Notes under the pieces: generated by a model
What the model was told of the DNA's origin: nothing
Database searches by the model: none
What the model saw: only the letters and a program-made list of their open reading frames with translations
Shown: positions 43,221-52,900 of the stretch, piece by piece
Layout: every line of letters starts with the position of its first letter
Position numbering within the stretch: position 1 is the stretch's first letter
Assembly (NCBI GenBank): GCA_018716285.1
Contig: DVKD01000052.1
Location: 62,001 to 126,000, forward strand
Direction of reading: 5' to 3'
Length of the DNA stretch: 64,000 nt
Origin: Candidatus Merdivicinus faecavium
GTDB taxonomy: Bacteria > Bacillota > Clostridia > Oscillospirales > Ruminococcaceae
Position numbers and translations under genes: made by a program

Positions 43221-44411
43221 TCACCGGAAGCCGAAATAGCGGGACTGCGGGCAGAAGCCCTCCTCCCCCTTGAGCCGGACCGCCATCTTCTGCACGACGA
43301 AATTGTAGTCGTCCCACGAGCCGGAGGATACCATCAGCATCAGATGGCCGTCTGCGAACATCCACTTGGTGGGGAAGCTCGGCTGGTAGTCGCCGTAGGT
43401 GCCCCAGTTGTCGTCCCGGTAGAAGAGCTTCCACGGCCCCCAGGGGTGCTCCGCCTCAAAGAGGGTCAGCTGGCTGCGGTACGCCTGCGGCCAGCGCATC
43501 TGGTGGATGGGGCGCGGGCGCACCTCGTTGTCGACAAAGCTGTAGTTGCCCATGATAAACCGCCCGATCCCGGGGTTATAGCAGACGTGGTTTTCCCCTG
43601 TCATCTTCGGGTAGGAAAAGACCCACCGGGCGTCCTCTTCCGCAGGACTCCAGCATGGATTGCCAGCGGCGTCCATTCCGGCGCAGAACTCCCACGCCTC
43701 CCGGCAGAGGATCTTCTCCCGCGGGACCCGCCCGAGCAGCATCCCGTCCCCGTTCTCCCAGTAGCTTCGCCCGTCCTCTCCGCAGGGGAAGTAGGCGTAG
43801 ACGTACCCGTCCATCGCGCCCTCATACCCGCGGCCGAACTGCAAAAAATGGCAGGACGCGAGCCGGCCGGTGAAGAAATCGGTCGGGGTGGCCTCCCGGT
43901 TCCAGCTTTTGCCGTAATCCCGCGAGGTGATGATCCAGCCGTGCAGGTTGCACTGGCGGTTGAATTCCGGGCGGTCCCCGTAATTCTGCGCCTCGACGGC
44001 GAAATACAGGGTGCCGTCCACGTCGAGAAGGCCCGCGGGCTTGACGCCGGGCGCGTCCGGGTTCAGGCAGTAGCGCTTCGGGTCGATGGGCAGCGGGTCG
44101 ATGAGGTCGATGGTCCAGTCGTTGGTGTTGGTGAGCTTGCCGGGGTCGAGCTCACCGTCCGACCAGGAACCGTAGGAGCTCACCCGCCAGAAATTCATGG
44201 GGCTGCCCTTGTTGTCCCCGGCCGCAGTGTAGAGGCTGCCGTCCTTTCCCCAGGTCTGGGGCCACATATCCCCTTCCCCGCAGTGGTAGCGGTAGCGGTC
44301 GAACTTGACCTCGACGATGTAGTCCGACCGCTCCTGGGGCGGGATGGCGGGCCCGTAGTCGATGTAATCCCGGCGCGTGCCGTCGAGCTCCCTGCATTCG
44401 ATGCGTTCCAT
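43221..44411 (-). CDS. DUF4185-like predicted beta-propeller protein
   Basis: It has 396 residues with no signal peptide. Regularly spaced Trp/Gly/Asp motifs (MWPQTWGKDGSLYTAAGDN, ITSRDYGKSWNREATP, RWVFSYPKMTGENHVCYNP, WGPWKLFYRDDNWG) suggest five or six blades, similar to DUF4185 and to sialidase- or GH43-like propellers. No catalytic set can be assigned with confidence. The ATG at 44411 lies 7 bases after AAAAAGGAGG. It is the last gene after the sialidase-like and aldo/keto reductase genes, with a hairpin before it. It may act on the same glycan. Confidence 0.6.
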   Translation of the reverse strand: MERIECRELDGTRRDYIDYGPAIPPQERSDYIVEVKFDRYRYHCGEGDMWPQTWGKDGSLYTAAGDNKGSPMNFWRVSSYGSWSDGELDPGKLTNTNDWTIDLIDPLPIDPKRYCLNPDAPGVKPAGLLDVDGTLYFAVEAQNYGDRPEFNRQCNLHGWIITSRDYGKSWNREATPTDFFTGRLASCHFLQFGRGYEGAMDGYVYAYFPCGEDGRSYWENGDGMLLGRVPREKILCREAWEFCAGMDAAGNPCWSPAEEDARWVFSYPKMTGENHVCYNPGIGRFIMGNYSFVDNEVRPRPIHQMRWPQAYRSQLTLFEAEHPWGPWKLFYRDDNWGTYGDYQPSFPTKWMFADGHLMLMVSSGSWDDYNFVVQKMAVRLKGEEGFCPQSRYFGFR

Positions 44412-44431
44412 CTGACATCCTCCTTTTTGCA

Positions 44432-44458
44432 AAGGCCCGGCCGCAGCGGCCGGGCCTT
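44432..44458. terminator. Strong GC hairpin between aldo/keto reductase and DUF4185-like gene
   Basis: A perfect 12-bp stem (44432-44443 with 44447-44458) with a 3-base loop. The T-rich tail is better on the plus strand (TTTTGATTTT) than on the minus strand, where CCTTTGC follows. On the minus transcript it may reduce expression of the last gene rather than end it. No plus-strand gene is nearby. Confidence 0.65.
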
Positions 44459-44479
44459 TTGATTTTGATCCGCCGGCGG

Positions 44480-45613
44480 TCAGGCGCCGAGCTTTTTGCT
44501 GAAATCGGCCATCGCTTCGGAGATGCGGATCTGCTGCGGGCAGACCGCCTCACAGCTGCGGCAGCCGATGCAGGCGCCGGGGCGCTTGTCCTCGGGGACC
44601 GCCTGCAGCGCCATCGGCGCGATGAACCCGCCGCCGGTAAAGCAGTGCTCGTTGTAAAGGGCGAGCAGGGACGGAATATCCAGCCCCTGCGGGCAGTGGC
44701 TCACGCAGTAGCGGCAGGCGGTGCAGGGCAGGGCGATCCTGCCGACCATCTTGTCCGCGATGGCGAGCAGGGCGGACATCTCCTCCTCATTGAGCGGCTT
44801 GTCCTCTGCAAAGGTGCGGATGTTGGCCTCCATCTGCTCCATGTTGGACATACCGGAAAGGACGACAGTCACGCTGGGGATGCTTTGCAGGAAGCGGAAA
44901 GCCCAGGCCGGGATCTCCTCCTCCGGGCGCAGCGCCTTGAGGGCCTTCTCGTCCTCCTCCGCGAGGGAGGCGAGCTTGCCGCCCCGCAGGGGCTCCATCA
45001 CCCAGACCGGGATGCCGTACTGCCCGAGCAGCTCGACCTTCGCCTTGGCGTCCTGGAAGCTCCAGTCGAGGTAGTTGAGCTGGATCTGGCAGAATTCCAT
45101 GTCCTTGCCGTAGGCCTCGAGGAAGCGCTTCATCACCTCGTAGCTGCCGTGGGCGGAAAAGCCCAGGTGGCGGATGCGCCCGGCCTTTTTCTGCGCAATC
45201 AGGTAGTCGTAGATACCGTATTTGGGGTCCAGGTAGGCGTCGATGTTCATCTCGCAGACGTTATGGAAGAGATAGAAATCAAAATAGCTGACCCCGCATT
45301 TCTCGAGCTGTCTCTCGAAGATCTCTTTCACCTTGCCCATGTTGGAGAGGTCGTAGCCCGGGAATTTGGTCGCCAGATAAAACTGCTCGCGGGGGTACTT
45401 GGCCAGCGCCCGGCCCATCACCAGCTCCGAATTGCCGGAATGGTAGCCCCAGGCGGTATCGTAGTAGTTCACGCCGTGGGACATGGCGCAGTCCACCATC
45501 GCGGCGGCGGCCGCTTCGTCGATTTTGGCATCGTCCCCATCCACGACGGGCAGCCGCATGGCGCCCATCCCGAGGGCGGAAAGGTTTAAGTCCTGGAATT
45601 TTCTGTAAATCAT
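44480..45613 (-). CDS. Aldo/keto reductase with C-terminal 4Fe-4S ferredoxin-like domain
   Basis: It has 377 residues. The N-terminal AKR TIM barrel has the catalytic Tyr region (YYDTAWGYHSG) and Lys in LATKFPG. From about residue 275 a ferredoxin-like region follows with two cysteine clusters: CTACRYCVSHCP and CIGCRSCEAVCP. This form is common in strict anaerobes and may take electrons from ferredoxin as well as from NAD(P)H. It is 61 bp downstream of the sialidase-like gene, so it may reduce a sugar product of that enzyme, but the substrate is unknown. A purine-rich AAAGGAAG lies about 13 bases before the ATG. Confidence 0.9.
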   Translation of the reverse strand: MIYRKFQDLNLSALGMGAMRLPVVDGDDAKIDEAAAAAMVDCAMSHGVNYYDTAWGYHSGNSELVMGRALAKYPREQFYLATKFPGYDLSNMGKVKEIFERQLEKCGVSYFDFYLFHNVCEMNIDAYLDPKYGIYDYLIAQKKAGRIRHLGFSAHGSYEVMKRFLEAYGKDMEFCQIQLNYLDWSFQDAKAKVELLGQYGIPVWVMEPLRGGKLASLAEEDEKALKALRPEEEIPAWAFRFLQSIPSVTVVLSGMSNMEQMEANIRTFAEDKPLNEEEMSALLAIADKMVGRIALPCTACRYCVSHCPQGLDIPSLLALYNEHCFTGGGFIAPMALQAVPEDKRPGACIGCRSCEAVCPQQIRISEAMADFSKKLGA

Positions 45614-45674
45614 CTGAAAATGCGCTTCCTTTCTTGAGGTCCTTCCCTATCTTTCTATCTTACAGCCCCGGCGG

Positions 45675-46739
45675 CTAGTCTGCCAGCCACTCGAGGTTGA
45701 ACTTGGCGAGGGTGAGGCGGCGCGGCTCCGAGTGAAGGATGTCGGAGCAGTCGTCCTCGTAGTAGCAGTAAAACCACTTCCCGTCCGGGGAGGCGGCCAT
45801 ATCCGAGTAGCCCGCCCGCTCCGCGAGCTTGCGGGAGAGCGGCCAGGTGTCCCCGTCGTCGAAGCTTAAGCGGACGGTCAGGTTGCGGCGCTGCCGGCTG
45901 TAGAAATTCTCCCGCTCAGGCTTTACGGCGCAGTTGGAAAAAAGGAGGGCGTGCCGCCCCTCCGCCCGGCTGCTCACCAGGCTGGCAAAGCAGACGGGGT
46001 CGGGCAGGGCCATTTCCAGGCGGTAGGGGCCGAATCCCGAAAACCCGTCGGGAGAGACGCTGGTCGCCCGCACCGATTCCGGGCAGTCGCTGCGGATGTT
46101 GAACAGTACCCGGCCGTCCGAGAGCTCGGCGGCGGTCGTCTCGTTCATGTTGGGGCAGCCCTCATCCCAGGGGACGATCTCCCCGATCTGCCAGCTCTCC
46201 CCGCCGTCCTCGCTGTAAATGGAGGAGACGCAGGCGGGGCCGTGGCTGTTCCCTTCCCCGAATGAGACCCACACCGGCTGCACCAGCCGCCCGGCCGAGG
46301 TCTCGATGCCGTGGCCTGGACCGAGGGCGTAGACGTTCCAGTCGATGCCGTATTTTGTCCGGTAGCCCGAGAAGATCCCGGTGATTTCCCGCGGCGCGGA
46401 AAAAGTTTTGCCGTCGTCGAGGCTCCTTTGGTAGAAGGTCCGGCGGTAGTTTTTCTGCCACAGGAAATGCACCGTCCCGTCCCGCCCGGCGATCATCACC
46501 GGGTTGTTGACCGGCTCCCCCTCGCCGGCGGCGAGGCAGCGCTCCTCCGACCAGGTAACCCCGCCGTCCTCGCTCCGGCGGGACAGGATCATCTGCCCGG
46601 ACCAGTCGCTTTGGCCGGCGCGCCCCTCACAGTATGTAATGACGGTGTTGCGGGGCGTTGCGATCACGCCCGGTATCCGGTAGATCCGGCAGGGGCCCTG
46701 CCCGCTTCGGTGGATTGCGGTTTTGGAAATAAACTGCAT
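45675..46739 (-). CDS. GH33-like sialidase (BNR/Asp-box beta-propeller), cytoplasmic
   Basis: It has 354 residues. The YRIP motif carries Arg21, the first carboxylate-binding arginine. Four Asp boxes follow the S-x-D-x-G-x-T-W pattern (SEDGGVTW at 56-63, SLDDGKTF, SEDGGESW, SFDDGDTW). A Glu in NMNETTAAEL and a late YCYYEDD tyrosine occupy positions like the catalytic pair. No signal peptide or carbohydrate-binding module. GGGAGG precedes the ATG. No sialate lyase, epimerase or kinase gene lies in the window, so cleavage of true sialic acid is likely but not certain; related propellers act on other acids. It is first in an operon with the reductase and DUF4185-like genes. Confidence 0.78.
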   Translation of the reverse strand: MQFISKTAIHRSGQGPCRIYRIPGVIATPRNTVITYCEGRAGQSDWSGQMILSRRSEDGGVTWSEERCLAAGEGEPVNNPVMIAGRDGTVHFLWQKNYRRTFYQRSLDDGKTFSAPREITGIFSGYRTKYGIDWNVYALGPGHGIETSAGRLVQPVWVSFGEGNSHGPACVSSIYSEDGGESWQIGEIVPWDEGCPNMNETTAAELSDGRVLFNIRSDCPESVRATSVSPDGFSGFGPYRLEMALPDPVCFASLVSSRAEGRHALLFSNCAVKPERENFYSRQRRNLTVRLSFDDGDTWPLSRKLAERAGYSDMAASPDGKWFYCYYEDDCSDILHSEPRRLTLAKFNLEWLAD

Positions 46740-46905
46740 GATGCCTTCCTCCCTTTGGCTGGGGAACCTCTTCCTTAATAATAGAGACTTCGCTCCAGCC
46801 GTATAGTTTTATTTTACCACATTTTTCAAACAGCCGCTATTGTAGAACCGACGGCGTCTGTGAATTTTCTGAAAATATTTCCAGCCAATCCAAACAGACG
46901 GCGAA

Positions 46906-46938
46906 CGTCCCCGCAGCGATCTACTCGCCGCGGGGACG
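46906..46938 (-). terminator. Hairpin after the giant gene
   Basis: A perfect 9-bp stem (46906-46914 with 46930-46938) and a 15-base loop lie about 35 bases past the stop of the giant gene. The T tail is weak. The rest of 46740-46971 holds no gene; an extended -10 (TGGTAAAAT, minus strand, near 46815) may serve the sialidase operon. Confidence 0.55.
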
Positions 46939-46971
46939 CCGCACATATGAAGGATCAATTAGGAGAAAGCG

Positions 46972-49900
46972 TTACGCAATCCAGACGCCCTGGCTGTTGA
47001 CATAGTAGCCGTCAGGGGTCATGGCGTCAGCCAGCATGCCGCCCCAGCTCTGGAGGTAGTACCAGCTGCCGTCAATCTGCTGCCAGCCGGTGGCCATACC
47101 GCCCCAATCCTTGAGGTAGTACCAGGTGCCGTTGATCAGCTGCCAGCCGGTCGCCATGCCGCCCCAATCCTTGAGGTAGTACCAGGTGCCGTTAATCAGC
47201 TGCCAGCCGGTCGCCATAGCGCCCCAATCCTTGAGGTAATACCAGGTGCCGTTAATCAGCTGCCAGCCGGTCGCCATGATGCCGCCGTCCTGGAAGTAGT
47301 ACCACACGCCGTCGATCTGCTGCCAGGCAGCAGCGGGGCTGCCGTCTACCAGGAAGGACCAGGCGCCGTCCTCGTACTGTGTCCACTGGCCCTTGCCGTC
47401 GCGGGAACTGTACTGAGTGACAACTGCCTTGCCGGGCTGTTCGGTCTCAGGAGTATCCGGACCGGTGATTTCCTCGTCATCAGAGGGTCTGGAGGGGATG
47501 TACGGGTCGTACGGTTCATCCTCGCCGGGATCGGGCTCTTCGCCGGCAGAGTACTGATAGCTCAGCGCCTCCGCGCTCGGAATGCCGCGGTAATCGTAAG
47601 CATAGACCTGGATGGTCATATCTTCGTCCTTCGCAAAGGTGAAGACTGCGCCGCCGGCCTTGTTGCAGGCCTGGATCAGAGCTTCGGTCGTGTTGGAAAC
47701 GGTAGCAGCGCCGTTTTCGGGGATCAGGACATTGCCTTCCGCATCAAAGAAGGTGTAGTAGGGGACGCCGTCCGCGTCAGCCGCATCCGGCCAGGAGAGC
47801 CGGACGGTGACGGTGCCGTCGCCGTTGTCTGTGAACTCGCTTGCAGTCAGCCCGCCGTCGTTCCATTCGGGACCGGCGTTGTCTTCCACTCTGCCTTCAA
47901 AGACGAGGATGGGAGTTTCGCTGACGTTGACCTTGACACTGCCGTTTTCGGCGGTCAGGACAGAGGAGATACCCTGGGTGGTGCCGTAAGCCATCTCCAC
48001 AAGGGTCGCCTCAGCTGCGCCGCTCTGAAGCGGAATGCTGTAGTCGTTGACAAAGGTGTAGCCGCCGGAGGTCGGGCACCATACCGCGTAGAGGATATCG
48101 CCGTTGTCGTTCTGATACTCGTAGAGCATCACGTTTTCGTTGCCGGAATCGATCTCCTGCACGAAGCGGTAGCCTTCCATCCGGTTTCTCAGGGTGTAGG
48201 TGTAGTACCAGGAATCCTTCTTCTCTTCCAGATATTTCCCGTTTGCGGGATCCGGGAGGGTGACCATGCCGCTTGTGCCGTAGAGGCCGCCGGTGCTGTC
48301 CTCAGGACCGGTATCGCGGATCATGAACTGCTGCGCCTGGTCGACGCCGATGGCCGACAGGAGCAGGTACATCCGGAGGATCCACTGCGCCTGAACTTCA
48401 CGCGCGGTGTAATTGTCGTTTGCGAGTGCAGCGTTGGGGGATTCGGGGTTGGTATCCCAGCCGAATTCGGAAAGGAAGATCTCCACATCGGGCGCATAGC
48501 GGTCGCGGTAGTCGATGATCTCCTTCAGAATCTGAATGGTCTGGCCGTCTTCGGGGCTGACGCCGGTCGATCTGCTGGAATCAACGCCGGAGGTCGAAGT
48601 GTTGCTGTAGAAATGCACGTTGTAGATGTCGATGGGCATCTGCTGGTCGTCGCGGTTGAACTCAGACCAGAAATTGAGCGCCTTGAACACCTTGAGGTCA
48701 GGTCTTGCGAGACCGCCGATCGAAATCAGCATATTCGGGTCGGCTGCTTTCGCGCCGTAACCGGGACCCATCTTGCCTTCGTGGCCGTCGTACGCGGCGC
48801 TCTGGAAGGCGGCGTTCTCAAAGGTGTTGAAGTGGCCCATACGGCCGGTCCAGTCATTGTCCTGCTCGTTGCCGAACTCCAGGATCGGCACATAGCCTAA
48901 TCCGGTGAGCGGCTCATTGTCGGGCAGCAGGTTGAGCATGGACTCGTCGACCACAGTAGAGCCGTAGCGCGCCGCATACTGGTACATGCTGGCTGCATAT
49001 TCGGTGTAGCTCAGCGGATCGTCCCAGTCGACGCTCTCGTCGGTCTTCTGCCAGCCCTGCACAGCTACGTTGACCCGGATGCCGGCGTCATGGAGCTTCT
49101 TATAATAGGCGTCGAAGTCCCAGCGGCCGTCGTTTGCGCTCGGATTAAAGCCGGCTGCGGCTGCCGTGGCGTTCCAGGTCCAGTCAAAGTTGTGGTACTC
49201 GCGGATGTTGCCGTAGGCCATGAGGTTATCGGTGAAGTCGTCAATGAAAGCATTGGTGCCGATAAGCTGGTCCATCGTCTTCAGCTCGTGTTCGGTCTTC
49301 TCGGGGATCTCGACTTCGCTCTGCTGCGCGCCGATCAGGGCGATCTCATTGGGGATAATATCCAGGGTGGAGAAATCGATCTTGATGTAGCGGGTCGTCA
49401 CATCAAGGGAGACGCTGTTCCACTCATTGGTCTTATCCAGAGAGGTCGTACCGCTCAGATCCCAGCTGAAGGGTTCGCCGGTGTAAATGTTCATGGCGCC
49501 GGTGCTGGCGCCGTCGAAGAAGCGGAGTTCAGAAAGGGCGTATTCGCCCATGAGGTCGATGATAATATTGGTGACCTCTTCGCTGAACATGCTGCCGGGG
49601 TTATACTGGGTCGAAGGGGCGGAGCCGTCGAGGACGGCGCCCATCTCGTCGAACAGCTGCATCGGGTCGCCCAGCGGGAACTCCTCGATCAGCATGCTTT
49701 CGTCGATCTCGATGATGCCGGACTTGTCAAGCTGGGCAATATTCGAGATAGCGGAAGCCTCGCCGTCGATGTTGATCGCCTTCACGGCAAAGTAGTAGGT
49801 GCCTGCGGCGGCAAATCCGGAGAGGATCGCGCCGTCATCGGTAAGTACAAATTCTGCGGCGGGAGCGCCTGCAAAATTCTCTTCCGTAATGGGTTCTGTG

Positions 49901-52900
49901 CTGTAACGGATGTCGTAATCGTCGCCTACGCCTGTAAAGGTGAGCTTCACCTCGTCCACAGTTTCCCCCGCAGCCGCCGCAAGATCGGTGATGGCATCGG
50001 GAGCGCCGGTGGCAGGTCTGGTTTCAACGGTCAGTCTGGCTACGCTCTGCTGGCCTTTTTCGTCCGCGACAACCAGCGCAAGGTAATAGGTGGTTTCCGC
50101 TTCAAGGCCTTTCAGGGTATAGCGTTCGGCAGTGCCTGCAGCAGAGGGATCGATCATATCGGCCGCCTCAAATACATCGTCGGCGCCGTTTGCAATATCG
50201 TCCTCGGTAATCTCGCGCAGGCTGTACAGCAGCCTGTAGCTCGCAGCCGTACCGGAGGTGCCGTCGTTGCCGACCGCGGTCCAGCTCAGCTTGACCAGGT
50301 TTGCGCCTGCAACCGCAGTGAGGTCTTCGACAACAGCAGGGGCTTCAGCGTCCGCGCCGGTGGTAACCTCGGCAGTCTTCATAGCGGAGTACAGGAAAGG
50401 ATCGGAGTAATCGACCGCTTTGATCGCGAAGTAGTACTTCGTATCTTCCGCAAGGCCGGTCACAGTAACCGACATTTTCTGTCCGGGTTCGGCCGGGGCG
50501 GCAACGCCTTCGACCAGGGCAGCCTCTGCAAAGTTCTCTTCGGTAATTTCTTCGGTGGAATAGCGGAGCTCAAAGCCGTCGGGCACAACGGTGTCCATAC
50601 CGCTGACAGTCGGAACCGTCCATTCCACATCGACAGCAACCGCGCCCGCTTCTTCCGCGTTGGCGGCGCTGAAATTCGTGACAGGATTCAGAGAGTAGCT
50701 GCCGTCTGCTTCCTTGCCCAAAAGCTGCAGCTCAGCCCAGCCGCCTGTCGGCGCGGTGATTCTCAGATACCGCACGAGGCCGGGGGCGTCCATCTGCACC
50801 CAGTTGGAGAAGTAGAGCATATCCGCAGATTCAGCCAGGACCTTCATATTGTCAGCAGTCTTGCCGCCTTCCACAATGAAGGAGCCTTTCGCGTACAGGG
50901 GACGGTAGACGTTGATCTTGCGCATCTGGTACAGCCCGCCGAGATCAACCAGGACCGAGGATTCCCCTGTGACGTTCCACTTGGTCTGCCGGTCGCCGTC
51001 AAACATGTCATAGAAGCTGTCGTCTGCGGTGCCGATCACCATGTCAGGGGTGATGACGATGCTGCCGTTGCCGGAAGAACCGCTCGAGGGCCGGCCGTAA
51101 AGTTCCAGCTCCTTGAAGTAGCCGACATCGACCGATACCTGCAGATAGCGCACGCCCTGGCAGCTGTCGCTGGTGTCATAGGTGACCTTCAGGCCGCTCT
51201 CCGCATCGCCTTCGACGATGTCGCCGCCGCCGTTGGGGCCGCCGCGATGTACCCAGGCTTCCATCAGATCGTCGGGATCGTTGCCGACGCTGACAGTCAG
51301 CGGGTAGGAGTCAGACCAGTAGTAACCGTAGTAGATCATCTCGGTAATGTCATATTCCTGACCGAGGTCGACTAAGAAGGTATTGATCGCGCCGTAGGCG
51401 TTCCAGCATCCGGTTTCCCAATCCTGGTCGCCGCCGTCGTACGGGGGCAGGATGCCGTCAAACATATTCTCGGGCGGATAAGCGCCGCCGTCGCCTTCAT
51501 AGATGACCATGTCAGAGGTGACATTGATCTTGCCGGTCGCGCTCGCTTCCGAGGACTTGACGCCGTAGATTTCCAGCTCGCCGAAATAGCCGCCGGAAGC
51601 GGTGTCAATCTTCAGGTAACGCACGCCCTTTGCATCTTCCGCGCAGTTATAGCTCTCGCTGTAGCTGTTGGTATCGCCTTCGCACAGGAAGCTGCAGATT
51701 TCCATCAGATCATCCGTAGTTGCGCCGACCTGAATGGACATGGAATTGTCCTTTTGCCAGTCGACTTTGTAAAATACGAGACGGCTCAGGTCATACTCTT
51801 CGCCCAGATCGACCAGAATGGAAGTACCTGTCCAGGAGTTCCAAGAGTTGGTTTCCCAGGCAGCGCCCCAGCCGGGATCGCCGTCAAAGAGACGGGTCGC
51901 GTTGTCGGGAGAATCCACAAGCCCCTGGATGATCATGTCTTCCGTGACATTGATCAGTTCAGCGGAGGGAGCGCCGGACGCCTTGGTGCCGAAGACTTCC
52001 AGCTCTGCAAAGTAGCCGCCCTGGCTCGCTTCGACGACCAGGTAGCGGACGCCGTCGCAGTCGCCCATGACCTTGAATGTCTCGATCTCGTCCGCGCCGA
52101 GACCGCCCGTCACGACTTCCATCGCGTCCTCAACAGTCTTGCCCGCGCTGATGATCAGATTGGCATAATCTGTGCCGTTGAAATTCCATCCAGTGTTGTG
52201 GAGCACGAACTTGGTAATGTCGTATTCTTCGCCAAGGTCCACAACGATGGTCCTGCCGGTTCCCCACGAACTCCACGCGCCATCCGGCACGGAGAGGCTG
52301 CCGTCAAACAGCTTGTCGGGGGTGCTGTTGTCCGGGGCGTTCTCCGCGTCGTAGGTCAGCATATTCTTGCTGATCACGATCTGCGGGTCGTCCGGGTAAG
52401 GCTCCGGGGCTTCGGTCTCCTCGCCGAAAAGCTCAAGCTCGCGCCATGTGCCCGCCATCTTAATGGTCAGGTAGCGCACCGCCATGCACTCGGTGGAGAC
52501 GTCAAAGCTCTTCATCTCATTGGTCGCAGTGCCCGGACAGGTGAGAACTTTGACCATTTCATTTTCGTAAGGTCCCGCCCAGATTTCGATCGGCTTCTCG
52601 CCGTCGGGGTTCCAGCTCATGGTGTAAACATCCATGCGCTCGATGGCGTAGTGCTTTCCGAGGTCGACGGTGATGGTGTTCACGCTGTCCCAGTCGCACC
52701 AGCCGATATTGGAGTTGTCCTCGATTACGCCGTCAAACAGCCTGTCGGGGATACCCTCGCCGGTGTTTTGATCCCGATCGTAAATGAGCATATCGGAAGT
52801 GATCTCAATTTTATTGGAGGAAGCGTCTTCTTCCTCGTCCAAATCGTCTTCTTCCTCACTCGGTTCTCCATCATCCGGATCCTCACTGCTCGGATCCTCG

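Noticed and set aside
47041-47340. Regular repeats that might be a CRISPR array
   Set aside because: Units are 60 bp, contiguous without spacers, and in frame with wall-binding modules.
49090-51375. Long open frame on the plus strand (about 760 codons) opposite the giant gene
   Set aside because: It is antisense to a clearly real, domain-rich gene, has no ribosome-binding site and shows no recognisable motif. GC-rich codon use leaves the opposite strand open.
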